NCBI GenBank assembly: GCA_015493615.1
Contig: WGCV01000054.1
Coordinates: 1-44,207, forward strand
Reading direction: 5' to 3'
Length of the DNA stretch: 44,207 bases
From: Melioribacteraceae bacterium
GTDB lineage: Bacteria > Bacteroidota > Ignavibacteria > Ignavibacteriales > Melioribacteraceae
The translations under genes and the position numbers were made by a program. The notes under the pieces were generated by a model that made no database searches, was not told where the DNA came from, and worked only from the letters and a program-made list of their open reading frames with translations. Each line of letters begins with the position of its first letter. Within the stretch, counting starts at the first letter, position 1. This document shows, in pieces, positions 1 through 8,680 of this stretch.

Positions 1-907
1 TGCCGGTTTCAATTACACGGTTCGGCTGTCCTTGTAATTCGTCGTGTCCGTCCCAGCCGAGTCCGATATTGTATTTGTACTGGTAAGTTGCATTAGGATC
101 AAGCTCGAATGTTTTGGTGTAAACCAAATCGCCGTCGGAGTCGTCCATTACCTTATCGGTATTTGCAGGAGGCTCGTTCAGCCAGTTGTCGAAATCGCCC
201 GGGATTGTAACGACATTGCTGTCGGGATCAAAATTACCGAGAGCCGCTTGAACGCTCATGTCAACTTGGAAGGTTACATTGACGGTGGTCGGACCGCCGT
301 TCATTGTATGCGAGCCGATATAATCAAATGTGTTTTTTGGATAGACTATCCATTCCGAGTTGTCTGCATCTGTTCCTGCAGATGCCGCCCAATCGGTATT
401 GCCCGATGTAACCGAAGATTTTCTGACAAGCGTATGGTCTTTTGTAGCTGCTGAAACTCCCGCAACATCCCATCCGTCGCCCGGATCTTCATTCGGGACA
501 CCGATGACGTCAATTATTGTATAATCGGAACCATTTATTTTTGCAATAGCTCTTGCGTCGTTACCGTTAAAACCTACTACATAGCCGGAGTCGTTATAGG
601 CTAACTGTTGGTCAGCAACTGCAAGAATTGCATCGTCGGCTCCCGAGTTTGCAATTACCCAGACATCGCCGTCGGCAAGCGTACTTCCGGAAGGGAAATG
701 TGTAACATTTGTCCAGTCGCTTCCGTTGTAATTACCGAGTATAACATACTGGGTTAAATCAACCGCTTCACCGGTTCCGTTGAAAATCTCAAGCGCTTTA
801 TTGTTGCTGCTTCCCTCTATGTATTCAGAGAAAAACAAGTCGGAGGCTTGAGCATGCACCATGGAGACGGTGAAAAGGATTGTTAGAAACATGAAGAACG
901 TCTTCAT
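1..907 (-). CDS. Secreted lamin-tail-domain protein, C-terminus beyond the window
   Basis: An open frame on the minus strand starts with ATG at 907-905 and runs without a stop off the left edge, giving 302 visible residues. An aggagc ribosome site lies at 913-918 on this strand. Residues 1-20 are a signal peptide (hydrophobic FFMFLTILFTVSMV, then AQA). Residues 22 to about 175 look like a lamin tail domain: FFSEYIEGSSNNKALEIFN near the start, a LADGDVWVI stretch, and a late 'DHTLVRKSSVTSGNTDW' segment. After about residue 188 comes a beta-sandwich resembling the starch-binding/E-set modules of Bacteroidota surface proteins (VTFQVDMSV, then PGDFDNW, then YQYKYNI). Such proteins are usually exported and often carry a C-terminal sorting domain, but that end is not visible. 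The exact role is unknown; it is probably an adhesin or a secreted enzyme accessory. Confidence 0.8.
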   Translation of the reverse strand, partial: MKTFFMFLTILFTVSMVHAQASDLFFSEYIEGSSNNKALEIFNGTGEAVDLTQYVILGNYNGSDWTNVTHFPSGSTLADGDVWVIANSGADDAILAVADQQLAYNDSGYVVGFNGNDARAIAKINGSDYTIIDVIGVPNEDPGDGWDVAGVSAATKDHTLVRKSSVTSGNTDWAASAGTDADNSEWIVYPKNTFDYIGSHTMNGGPTTVNVTFQVDMSVQAALGNFDPDSNVVTIPGDFDNWLNEPPANTDKVMDDSDGDLVYTKTFELDPNATYQYKYNIGLGWDGHDELQGQPNRVIETG

Positions 908-1010
908 TTTTTGCTCCTTTATTTGTTAAGAGAAATCGTTAGTTCAAATATTTCAGCTTATAAGTTATTAAAATTCAGGCAATGTGTAAAGTTAAATTAT
1001 AACTAAATAA

Positions 1011-2033
1011 TTAGAGAAATAATTCATTTAAGTTACGTTTTTTCCTCTTTTCCCAATTCATTTTGTGGTAAGCATATCCCGCTATTAAGGGGAGCGCAAG
1101 CGTGGCTTCGGAATAGACCATTTGCTCAAACGTTGTCTCTACTTTTCCCCATGAGCTTGCCTCTCTGAGTGTGGAGCTAGAAAGGGCGCCGTCGCGAACG
1201 TCGGCAACCGTAATTTGTACGGCATATTTGTGCATCGGTACGTTCTCGCGTAGAATGTCAGCGGCTACTACAATGTCCTGCGTGAAGTTTTTGGGAACTC
1301 CGCCGCTTACCATAAATATACCGGTTTCTTTGCTTTCAAGTTTTATTTTGGTTAATTCCAAAAAATCTTTTCCGCTGTCGAATGAAACATGTTTTTCGGG
1401 ATGATTTGTTTGGTGCATTACTATTCCAAATCCTGCCGAACAATCGGAGAATGCGGGAACGAAAATCGGAACGTTATTTTTATAAGCGGCATAAATCACA
1501 CTGTCGTCAACTTTAGGGCCGCCGTTGTCTTCAAGGTATTTTCCAAAATGCCAAAGCAGTTCGCGGGAAGAATAGGGGCGAGGGTCAAGCGAATCAAAAA
1601 TTGCCGCCGTTGTATCATCGCAAATTCTTAGCTCGTCTTCGTCAATAAAAGTATCGTAAATTCTGTCGATGTGAAGCTCGCGAAGTTCGTTATCATCAGC
1701 ATACCGGGAGCCGATGTAATGTTTAAATCCCAATGCCTCGAAAAAATCCTGATCCACCATCAAAGCGCCGGTTGATACAATTGCGTCAACCATATTATTG
1801 TTAACCAAATCGAAAACAACTTTTTTTAATCCCGCGCTGAAAATACTTCCCGCCAAAGTTAAAATTATTGTAGTCTCTTTGTCTGTAATCATTCTATCAA
1901 AAATTTTCGCGGCTCGGTTTAAGTCCCTTGCTGAAAAAGCCATATTTTCCATCGCATCTACAAGCTCAATTACGTTATGTTTTTTTATATCAATATGCTC
2001 GATTGTTTTCTTCAAATAATCCGATTTTGTCAT
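1011..2033 (-). CDS. Deoxyhypusine synthase-like protein (DHS family)
   Basis: This 340-residue protein belongs to the deoxyhypusine synthase family, NAD-dependent enzymes that move the aminobutyl group of spermidine onto an acceptor lysine. The family's catalytic lysine lies in a SWGK motif, present here at 294-297 (Lys297). Other family blocks are LTLAGSIFSAGL at 58-69, VSTGALMVDQDFFEALG around 86-102, and MVSGGVPKNF at 241-250. Bacteria lack eIF5A, so bacterial members probably act on polyamines, for example as homospermidine synthases, or on unknown targets; the substrate cannot be read from sequence. An aggagc ribosome site at 2041-2046 supports the start. It stands alone between two intergenic gaps, transcribed in the same direction as its neighbours. 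The family assignment is firm; the substrate is not. Confidence 0.88.
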   Translation of the reverse strand: MTKSDYLKKTIEHIDIKKHNVIELVDAMENMAFSARDLNRAAKIFDRMITDKETTIILTLAGSIFSAGLKKVVFDLVNNNMVDAIVSTGALMVDQDFFEALGFKHYIGSRYADDNELRELHIDRIYDTFIDEDELRICDDTTAAIFDSLDPRPYSSRELLWHFGKYLEDNGGPKVDDSVIYAAYKNNVPIFVPAFSDCSAGFGIVMHQTNHPEKHVSFDSGKDFLELTKIKLESKETGIFMVSGGVPKNFTQDIVVAADILRENVPMHKYAVQITVADVRDGALSSSTLREASSWGKVETTFEQMVYSEATLALPLIAGYAYHKMNWEKRKKRNLNELFL

Positions 2034-2563
2034 TTGTAACGCTCCTTAAATATCATATTTTAAAAAGAATTCACATATCTTAATTTAATTAAATTGCTTA
2101 ATATTTACTATCGAAATTCTTTGCCGGAGATAGAATTGTTATTGTCAGCAACTGCTGATGCGGAAGTGAAATAATAAAGTTTTACCTCGACTAATGTGCA
2201 GTCCATTGCAAAATAGCCTTGACTATTATGCAATGCTTTGCAGTATTTACACATAATATTTGGTTTTACTATTTATGGACCTACTTAAAAAAGGTGATTA
2301 TTTACAAATTCAATAATTTATAAACTGCTGAAACGGTTACTGATTTCTCTATGTTATTGCTAACCCCCCGTCCGCCACGGCGGATAAGTCGTGGGCTAAT
2401 AGAATGCTTATTATACATTGCAACCGTTTCAACGGTTTTTAGACCTTTCTTTAGTAAACTCATTTATGATTTGGTTAAATGGTAGAGTAACAAGTTATGT
2501 GTAAATGGAATAATTCCACGGAAAGGGAGTTATGCATTGCAAAGCGAACGAGTTTGTTAATTT
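2034..2563. other. Intergenic stretch with nested inverted repeats
   Basis: This 530-base gap between two minus-strand genes has no credible gene. Its middle (2280-2460) is a small repeat element with a second copy at 8843-9013. A perfect 12-base inverted repeat (atttacacataa at 2245-2256, its complement at 2495-2506) surrounds that element. A promoter for the gene ending at 1011 should lie in the 2040-2240 part, but I could not pick out a convincing one. Confidence 0.6.
2280..2460. repeat. Repeat family 1, copy 1 (MITE-like)
   Basis: About 180 bases that recur at 8843-9013. The ends are imperfect inverted repeats (cttaaaaaaggt on the left, acctttctttag on the right). The inside carries an AACCGTTTCAACGGTT-type palindrome near the right end and a hairpin in the centre. 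In this copy the central loop holds a short TCCGCC-AC-GGCGGA palindrome (2371-2384) absent from copy 2, where the loop reads cgacttaattt. No protein is encoded. The size, inverted ends and dispersed copies fit a non-autonomous mobile or REP-like element. Confidence 0.7.
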
Positions 2564-5428
2564 TTATTTCTCCGGAAGATTAAAAAAGTCGTCAGTCGCT
2601 TTAATCACTTCGTTGTGAAGAAGCGGACGGAACTTGATGTGTTTTCTGTTTTTTCTTGTCGGGTAAACTCTGTTGCTGAGCAAAATTACGAATAGTTTTC
2701 TTTCCTTGTCAACCCAAATCGAAGTGCCGGTAAAACCTGTATGACCGAAGGAATTGAGTGAAAATAGTTTACCCGCGGAAGTATAACCGGTAGGCGATTT
2801 TGTATCCCAGCCGTAAGCCCTTCCGCTTTCGGAGTGTTTTGTAGTAAAAAGTCTTACCGTTTCCCGCTTAAATATTTGCCGCCCATCATATTCGCCTTTA
2901 TCGAGAAGGAGCTGCGCGAACTTTGCTAAATCTTCCGCTGTGGAAAACAAACCCGCGTTTCCTGAAACGCCGTTCAATAATGAAGCCGTCTCATCATGAA
3001 CTTCGCCCTGAACGGTTTTCATTCGCCAGTAAGTGTCTGTTTCGGTCGGAGCGCATTCATATTTTAAGGAGTCCGGCGGATTAAACATTGTGCGGCTCAT
3101 TCCAATTTTTGAGAAAAGATTCTCGGAGATAAATTTATCAATGGAAGTTCCGGTAATTTTTTCGATTACCTGCTGAAGAACAATCATTCCGATGTCGCTG
3201 TATCTGTATTTTTCTCCCGGTTTTGATAGGAGCTTCATATTCATAATCCGATTCAGAACTTCTTTGCGCGTTTTACTTTTAAGATAGAACCTTTTTCCCG
3301 CGGGCAAACCGGAATTATGAAGGAGCAGATTTTTTATTGTAATTTCACCTTTCCCGTTATTGTTAAATTGCGGGAGATATTTTACTGCTTTATCTTCAAG
3401 CTTAAGTTTTCCTCTATCATACAGAAGCATTGCCGCGCTCGTCGTCGCGACAACTTTTGTTAATGATGCCAAATCGTAAAGAGTTGTCTTTTTTACCGAA
3501 TCCGAATTCAAATCATATCTGAATCTTCCGAATGTTTTGTCGTAAATTACTTTTCCGTTTTTGCCGATAACCAATTCAGCGCCGGGAAAAACCGAATCGC
3601 GGATTGCGGAGCGCATCAATGAATCGAGAGATGAAAAATTGTAAAGTGAATCTTCATTCATAAAAGGAAAGATTAATCTGTCGCGCGAATATTTTTTCCC
3701 GAAACCGAAACTGTAATCGGTCTTCGGAATTGTAACCGGAAGTTTCCCCAAAACATCGTTCTCTCCGAAAAGAGCCTGCACAATCGCCGCTTGGGAAGCG
3801 TCCGCCAAACCGTAGGAAGTAAGGTAAACATCGGTGTTGGGCAAATCTGAAATCATGTAAGGATTTCCCATACCGAGAACTACTGTACTCGTTTTAAGCA
3901 AATTGATTTTCCGAATAAGTTCTTTCATCGGTTTGGAAAGAGTGATTTCGCCGGAGAATGATTGAACGCCGATAAAAACGGGAAAAATTATTAAGTCCGA
4001 TTTCTTTGCAATTTTATAAGCTTGCTTAAAATCTTTCGGAGCGCTTAATTTATTCAATGTTATGTAATTCGCATTTGGAAGACGCGCTTTCAAGAATTTG
4101 AAAAAGGGCAATTCTTTGCTCAGTAAATCCGCACGGTCAGTTTCACGAAAAGCGATAACGGAAATTTTGTTAAAACGATTCGGTTTAAGGGGAAGAATGT
4201 TGCTTCTATTTTTCAGCAGTGTGATAGATTTTTCGGCGATTGTTCTTGCCAATCTTTTGTGTGATTTATCTGAAAGAATCTTTTTTGTTTGTTTTAAGTT
4301 CAATGTGTCGTCATTAAAAAGTCCCAGCTTTATTTTAAGAGCAAGAATTTTCTTTACGGAGTTAAGAAGTCTCTTCATACTGATTTTATTGAGCAGAACG
4401 CCATCGTAGATCGCGTCAACAGCGGTTTTTACATCGGGCGGGAAAAGAATGACATCGTTGCCCGCATTGAAAGCGAGCCGAACAGCTTCTTCATTAGAGT
4501 AAGCGCTTGTGATTGCGTGCATGTTCATTGCGTCGGAAACGACCAATCCTGAAAACTTTAATTTATCCTTCAGCAAACCACTGATAACATTATGTGAAAG
4601 AGTTGCCGGGTATTTTTTGTCAAGCGAAGGAATGCTAAGATGAGCAACCATTATTGAAGCGGCTCCCGCACTGATCGCTTTTGCAAAAGGAATCATTTCG
4701 AAGTTGAGAAGCTCCTTTACCGATTTGTTTATCACAGGAAGTTCGTTGTGGGAATCCGTTTCAGTTGCGCCATGTCCCGGAAAATGTTTTGCCGTAGCAA
4801 TCACGCCGCTTTTCTGCAATCCGTCAATATATGCTTCCCCGAACTTCGCCACTATTTCGGGTATGTCGGAAAATGAACGGTAATTAATAATCGGATTAAG
4901 ATAGTTATTATTTACATCAAGAACAGGGGCGTAGTTTTGCCGAACGCCGAGAGCGCGGCTTTCAATGCCCGTAATAAATCCGGCTTCGTACGAGAGCGCT
5001 GTATCGCCGGCAGCGGCTATTGCCATCGGGGGCGGAAACTCAACTCCGTTATCCATTCGCGCTCCTACGCCGTTTTCAAAATCGGCTGAAATCAGTAGAG
5101 GAATGTCGCTCAGCTTTTGCAGCTTATTTACCACTACAGGTAAGGAATCGACATCGCCTTGAAGAAATAGAATTCCGCCTACTTTTTCTCCATCAACAAA
5201 TTGTTTTAATCGTTTAATTTCAGCTGAGCTGTCGGACGTAAAATAAGCGTAGCCGTTCGGGAAAACAATCTGAGCGCATTTTTCACGCAGAGTCATTTTA
5301 TCGAGAATTAAATCGAGCTTAAGCGAATCTTTATATGAAAGAGTGAAAAAAACGGAATCTTTTTTTTGAGCAAAAAGAGTGATCGAAAAGAGGACAAGAA
5401 AAAGAATTGCGAAGGTTGATTTTTTCAT
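2564..5428 (-). CDS. GH3 (NagZ-like) beta-N-acetylhexosaminidase fused to a class C beta-lactamase-like domain
   Basis: A 954-residue two-enzyme fusion. Residues 1-20 are a signal peptide. Residues 35-370 form a GH3 barrel with the NagZ signature KHFPGHG at 214-220 followed by D225-S-H227 (the unusual Asp-His acid/base pair) and the nucleophile Asp299 in SDAMNM. Residues 390-575 are the GH3 C-terminal sandwich. Residues 595-950 are a serine beta-lactamase/PBP-like domain with SLTK (Ser655, Lys658), YSD (743-745) and HTG (896-898). The GH3 part should remove GlcNAc from muropeptides; the second part is probably a DD-peptidase or esterase acting on peptidoglycan rather than a resistance enzyme. 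It starts 11 bases after the AmpG-like gene ends, so the two are almost certainly co-transcribed. Such fusions are known in Bacteroidota. The signal peptide places it in the periplasm, unlike cytoplasmic NagZ. Confidence 0.93.
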   Translation of the reverse strand: MKKSTFAILFLVLFSITLFAQKKDSVFFTLSYKDSLKLDLILDKMTLREKCAQIVFPNGYAYFTSDSSAEIKRLKQFVDGEKVGGILFLQGDVDSLPVVVNKLQKLSDIPLLISADFENGVGARMDNGVEFPPPMAIAAAGDTALSYEAGFITGIESRALGVRQNYAPVLDVNNNYLNPIINYRSFSDIPEIVAKFGEAYIDGLQKSGVIATAKHFPGHGATETDSHNELPVINKSVKELLNFEMIPFAKAISAGAASIMVAHLSIPSLDKKYPATLSHNVISGLLKDKLKFSGLVVSDAMNMHAITSAYSNEEAVRLAFNAGNDVILFPPDVKTAVDAIYDGVLLNKISMKRLLNSVKKILALKIKLGLFNDDTLNLKQTKKILSDKSHKRLARTIAEKSITLLKNRSNILPLKPNRFNKISVIAFRETDRADLLSKELPFFKFLKARLPNANYITLNKLSAPKDFKQAYKIAKKSDLIIFPVFIGVQSFSGEITLSKPMKELIRKINLLKTSTVVLGMGNPYMISDLPNTDVYLTSYGLADASQAAIVQALFGENDVLGKLPVTIPKTDYSFGFGKKYSRDRLIFPFMNEDSLYNFSSLDSLMRSAIRDSVFPGAELVIGKNGKVIYDKTFGRFRYDLNSDSVKKTTLYDLASLTKVVATTSAAMLLYDRGKLKLEDKAVKYLPQFNNNGKGEITIKNLLLHNSGLPAGKRFYLKSKTRKEVLNRIMNMKLLSKPGEKYRYSDIGMIVLQQVIEKITGTSIDKFISENLFSKIGMSRTMFNPPDSLKYECAPTETDTYWRMKTVQGEVHDETASLLNGVSGNAGLFSTAEDLAKFAQLLLDKGEYDGRQIFKRETVRLFTTKHSESGRAYGWDTKSPTGYTSAGKLFSLNSFGHTGFTGTSIWVDKERKLFVILLSNRVYPTRKNRKHIKFRPLLHNEVIKATDDFFNLPEK

Positions 5429-5439
5429 AAGGTGCCCGA

Positions 5440-6714
5440 TTATTTTTTCCCGTAGTCGGGATTGATTTTAACATACTTAATTAAAAAAAACATTGGGACT
5501 GAGGAGAGTAAAACCCAAAGAAAAAAATTAGAGTAGCCGAGAGCTTCCTGCAAGTATCCGCTTGCCATTCCGGGCAGCATCATCCCGAGCGCCATAAAAC
5601 CGGTGGCGATTGCGTAGTGCGCAGTTTTGTATTTCCCTTCGGAAATCATCATTGCGTAAAAAAGATAAGCGGCAAAACCGAAGCCGTATCCGAATTGCTC
5701 GAACGCAACGCCAAGAGCTACAAGGGGAAGGGAAACAGGAGTAAACAAAGCAAAAAGCCAGTAAACGATATTCGGAATATTAATTGATATAACCATTGGG
5801 AGAAGCCAGAATTTCAGTCCACTGCGGGCGATTGCAAATCCTCCGAGAATTCCGCCGAGTACCAGAAAAAGAACGCCGATTGTTCCGTAGATTAAACCGA
5901 TTTGCGCCGTCGTTAAGCCGAGTCCGCCGGACGCGGGTGAGTCGAGAAAGAAAGGAGCTGCAAGTTTAACGAGTTGCGCTTCCGATAATCGGTAGAGGAG
6001 AAGAAACAAAATAATGAAGCCGATATTTTCTTTTTTGAAAAATTCAATGAATACGGCGAGAAATGATTTTAAGAAGTTTTCCGTTTCATTCGATTTTTGA
6101 GTCAGTTCTTTTTTAGGTAGAAAGAATTTATGATAGAGAGAAAAAACAATGAAAATAAACGCTGTCAACCCGAATGTAATTTCCCATGCTTGTTTTACGT
6201 CGCCGAAATTTTCTTCCAATTTTCCCGCGATAATTACGAACAGCCCTTGTCCGGTTATCATTGCGATTCTGTAAAAAGTGCTTCGTATGCCTATAAACTT
6301 TGCCTGCGAGTGAGGCGATTGAGCGAGCATGTAAAAACCGTCGGCGGCAATATCGTGGGTGGCGGAAGAAAAGGCAATCAGCCAGAAAAAAAGGAGAGTA
6401 TAGTTCAACCAGTTTTGGAAAGGCAAAGTAAGCGCGATACCGGCAAACAAAACTCCGATCGTAAACTGCATGAATAAAATCCAGTTCCGTTTTTGCCCGA
6501 GTAAATCGACAACCGGACTCCAGAACGGTTTAATAATCCAAGGGAGATAAAGCCAGCTTGTGTAGAGCGCGATTTCTCCATTCCCGAGATTCATCCTTTT
6601 AAGGAAGATTACCGAAACGGACATTACGAATATGTAAGGAAGTCCTTCAATAAAGTAGAGCGAGGGAACCCAGCTCCAGCCGTAATCGATTTTATTTGCA
6701 ATTGTTTTTTTCAA
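5440..6714 (-). CDS. ampG: AmpG-like MFS muropeptide permease
   Basis: A 424-residue major-facilitator protein with about twelve membrane helices. AmpG-family hallmarks are EGLPY at 23-27 and SWLYLPWIIKPFWSPVVD at 53-70. AmpG imports anhydro-muropeptides across the inner membrane for peptidoglycan recycling. The adjoining downstream gene encodes a NagZ-like glycosidase, which supports this role. The frame opens with TTG at 6714; the next in-frame Met is residue 31, inside the first membrane segment, so TTG is preferred although no strong ribosome site precedes it. It is the first gene of a two-gene unit with the GH3/beta-lactamase fusion. Other substrates cannot be excluded. Confidence 0.85.
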   Translation of the reverse strand: MKKTIANKIDYGWSWVPSLYFIEGLPYIFVMSVSVIFLKRMNLGNGEIALYTSWLYLPWIIKPFWSPVVDLLGQKRNWILFMQFTIGVLFAGIALTLPFQNWLNYTLLFFWLIAFSSATHDIAADGFYMLAQSPHSQAKFIGIRSTFYRIAMITGQGLFVIIAGKLEENFGDVKQAWEITFGLTAFIFIVFSLYHKFFLPKKELTQKSNETENFLKSFLAVFIEFFKKENIGFIILFLLLYRLSEAQLVKLAAPFFLDSPASGGLGLTTAQIGLIYGTIGVLFLVLGGILGGFAIARSGLKFWLLPMVISINIPNIVYWLFALFTPVSLPLVALGVAFEQFGYGFGFAAYLFYAMMISEGKYKTAHYAIATGFMALGMMLPGMASGYLQEALGYSNFFLWVLLSSVPMFFLIKYVKINPDYGKK

Positions 6715-6983
6715 TAGAAAGTTTTTCTCGCAGAAAATTTAAAAAACAGATTCTGATTCTTTATTTATAAAAATAAAAAAAAGATTGGAATGAATTGGAA
6801 CAAGTTTAATTGGAAAAGTTAGATGAGCAACATAAGCATGATTAGTTCCGGTGAACAGCAATCCGCCAAGGCGGATAAAAGGTTCAAAGGCGCAAAGGTA
6901 AAAACCTATGAACTTTTGTACCTTGAATATGTTTTTACGTCAATAAATAATTTACTGCTTGCCCCGGCTGTTTTTCGCAATGC
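6715..6983. other. Divergent intergenic region, left part
   Basis: This AT-rich stretch upstream of the minus-strand AmpG-like gene leads into a 1-kb non-coding block reaching 7717. It contains one short TCCGCC-AA-GGCGGA palindrome at 6862-6875. The promoter of the AmpG-like gene should lie at its left end, but none was clear enough to mark. No gene is seen. Confidence 0.5.
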
Positions 6984-7181
6984 GTCAACTTAAATAATAA
7001 TCATTCTGATTAACCCACCGATTCATCAGTGGGTAAAAGGAAAAACATAATTACCGTAACCGGTTAACCGGTTTATGTGCCGTAGAATTAAGGAAACCGG
7101 TAAACCTGTTGAACGGCATTTCTTTTACATACTAATCCCATTGCTGAAGCAATGGGTTAATGATAAAAATCTTAAGTTGAC
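6984..7181. repeat. Repeat family 2, copy 1 (MITE-like)
   Basis: A 198-base element whose second copy at 11740-11937 has the same length. The terminal inverted repeats are GTCAACTTAA (6984-6993) and TTAAGTTGAC (7172-7181). Three internal hairpins are shared by both copies: a CCCAC..ATCAGTGGG stem, an AACCGGT-based palindrome, and an ATTGCTGAAGCAAT stem near the right end. No protein is encoded; an open frame at 7075-7347 only overlaps the right part and is not conserved in copy 2. Confidence 0.75.
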
Positions 7182-7403
7182 AACATTGCAGCTTTTTGTT
7201 GGGGCGGTTTTCAAGGATAAAGAATCCTTTGTTGTCAGATGCGAAACGAAAGACGTAAAAAAATGGGGGATTGGCGCTATCCTTTTTCAGGGCATTTGCG
7301 CAATCATTTATCCGAATTTTATTTTTGCCGCTTGCCGATTTATCTAATATATTTAAGTTTAAAATTTTTTTTATGAATCGGACTTACAATTATTTTGTGA
7401 GTT

Positions 7404-7450
7404 ACGTGGCGAAGCTTTAAAAAACGGTCAATGGTCAATGGTCAATTGTT
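7404..7450. repeat. Short tandem GGTCAAT repeat with a 'cgtggcgaagct' leader
   Basis: Three and a half copies of a 7-base unit (ggtcaat) follow the leader acgtggcgaagctttaa. A near-identical leader precedes an agtaaaaagt-type low-complexity run at 12943-12986, and a weaker one occurs at 15254-15270. The leader plus short-unit run therefore recurs with different units. Confidence 0.55.
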
Positions 7451-7528
7451 ACCGGTTATTTGTTACTATAGAAAGTCCCAACTGATTAATCTGATTATAT
7501 ATTTTTATTTTTTAATATTGGTGATTAG

Positions 7529-7677
7529 AAAGCTTTGTAAAACCTAAATTTGTCATATTGAGGACGGTGTAAGCCGTCCGAAATATCTCTAAATTCGGTA
7601 TAATTACCAGTTTTGAGATTCTTCTCCCGCCAAGGCGGGATCAGAATGACATATAAATTAGGTTATGCAAAGCCTTC
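7529..7677. repeat. Repeat family 4, copy 1 (inverted TGTCAT..ATGACA element)
   Basis: About 150 bases with long imperfect terminal inverted repeats: the left end reads agctttgtaaaacctaaatt then tgtcat (7530-7556), and the right end is its complement (atgacat at about 7647-7653, then aaattaggttatgcaaagcc). A CCCGCC-AA-GGCGGG palindrome sits inside at 7626-7639. A second, shorter copy lies at 13006-13095, and a degenerate left half is at 15214-15245. It ends about 40 bases before the WbpB-like start, so it sits where the promoter or leader of that gene would be. Confidence 0.65.
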
Positions 7678-7717
7678 GATTATTAATTCCGCGTAGGCGG
7701 ATAAATTTGGAGGAATA

Positions 7718-8602
7718 ATGAAAAAATTTGCATTAACCGGCGCCGCCGGATATATAGCTCCGAGGCACTTTCAAGCTATTAGAGATACAGGCAACGAACT
7801 GATTGCAGCTTTAGATGTTCATGACTCGGTTGGAATAATCGATTCTTATTTTCCGGATGCCGCTTTTTTTCGGGAGTATGAGCGGTTTGAGAGGCATCTC
7901 GAAAAGTTGAGGAGAGAACATAACGCGATTGATTACCTATCGGTTTGCACTCCGAATTATCTCCATGATTCGCATATTCGTCTCGCTTTAAGAATGGGTG
8001 CTGATGCAATCTGCGAAAAGCCGCTTGTTCTTAATCCGTGGAACCTTGACGCGCTGCAGGAAATCGAAGAGGAAACCGGAAGGAAAGTTTACAATATACT
8101 TCAGTTAAGATTACATGACTCGGTGCTTGCATTGAAGGAAAAGGTGAAAGACTCCACTTCAAGACACAACGTTGATTTAAAGTATATTACTTCGCGCGGG
8201 CAATGGTATGATTTTTCGTGGAAAGGAGATATTTCCAAATCTGGGGGAATTGCGACGAATATTGGAATTCACTTTTTCGATATGCTGATGTTTCTTTTTG
8301 GTGAAGTTAAAAATTACAAGCTGGAGATTTCCGAACCGAGAAAAATGAAAGGGACTCTCGAGTTACAGAATGCCGATGTAAGCTGGTTTTTGTCTATTGA
8401 TTATGCCGATGTCCCTGAAGCGGAGAAGGAAGCGGGCAAAAGAACTTACCGCTCGATATTAATTGACGGCGAGGAGTTTGAATTTTCGAAAGGATTTACC
8501 GATCTGCACACAAAAGTTTATCGGGACATTCTTAACGGAAACGGTTTTGGAATTGAGGACGCCAGACCGAGTATTGAACTGGTGCAGGCGATGAGGAAGT
8601 GA
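7718..8602 (+). CDS. wbpB: WbpB/WlbA-type UDP-GlcNAc-uronate 3-dehydrogenase
   Basis: A 294-residue Gfo/Idh/MocA oxidoreductase. The NAD-binding fold opens with TGAAGYIAPRH (7-17), and the conserved CEKPL is at 99-103. WlbA/WbpB oxidises C3 of UDP-N-acetylglucosaminuronic acid, the first step in converting it to the 2,3-diamino sugar. The N-terminal GAAGYIAPRH and the 'SGGIATNIGIHFFDML' helix (175-190) are typical of this subgroup. A strong GGAGGA at 7709-7714 supports the ATG. The next two enzymes of the pathway, acetyltransferase and aminotransferase, follow downstream but are separated by cassette-like insertions. The protein is slightly shorter than the usual 310-320 residues. A paralogous set occurs at 39048-41658. 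Confidence 0.87.
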   Translation: MKKFALTGAAGYIAPRHFQAIRDTGNELIAALDVHDSVGIIDSYFPDAAFFREYERFERHLEKLRREHNAIDYLSVCTPNYLHDSHIRLALRMGADAICEKPLVLNPWNLDALQEIEEETGRKVYNILQLRLHDSVLALKEKVKDSTSRHNVDLKYITSRGQWYDFSWKGDISKSGGIATNIGIHFFDMLMFLFGEVKNYKLEISEPRKMKGTLELQNADVSWFLSIDYADVPEAEKEAGKRTYRSILIDGEEFEFSKGFTDLHTKVYRDILNGNGFGIEDARPSIELVQAMRK

Positions 8603-8663
8603 ACAGTTAACGGTGAGCAGTAAACAGTTGACAGCGAACAGTGGGCAGTTGACAGTAAACAGA
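8601..8663. repeat. Low-complexity AACAGTTGACAGT run
   Basis: Degenerate repetition of a roughly 10-base unit (gaacagt / tgacagt / aaacag) beginning at the stop codon of the WbpB-like gene. It is the first part of the 640-base gap before the WbpD-like gene. No inverted partner was seen for this run. Confidence 0.5.
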
Positions 8664-8680
8664 GAATAGCTTGATCATCA

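Noticed and set aside
44-454. 136-codon plus-strand open frame at the left end
   Set aside because: The minus-strand frame there has a signal peptide and a recognisable lamin-tail domain and explains the sequence better.
7075-7347. Open frame of 90 codons on the plus strand
   Set aside because: It overlaps a structured repeat element, lacks a ribosome site and is not conserved in the second copy of that element.
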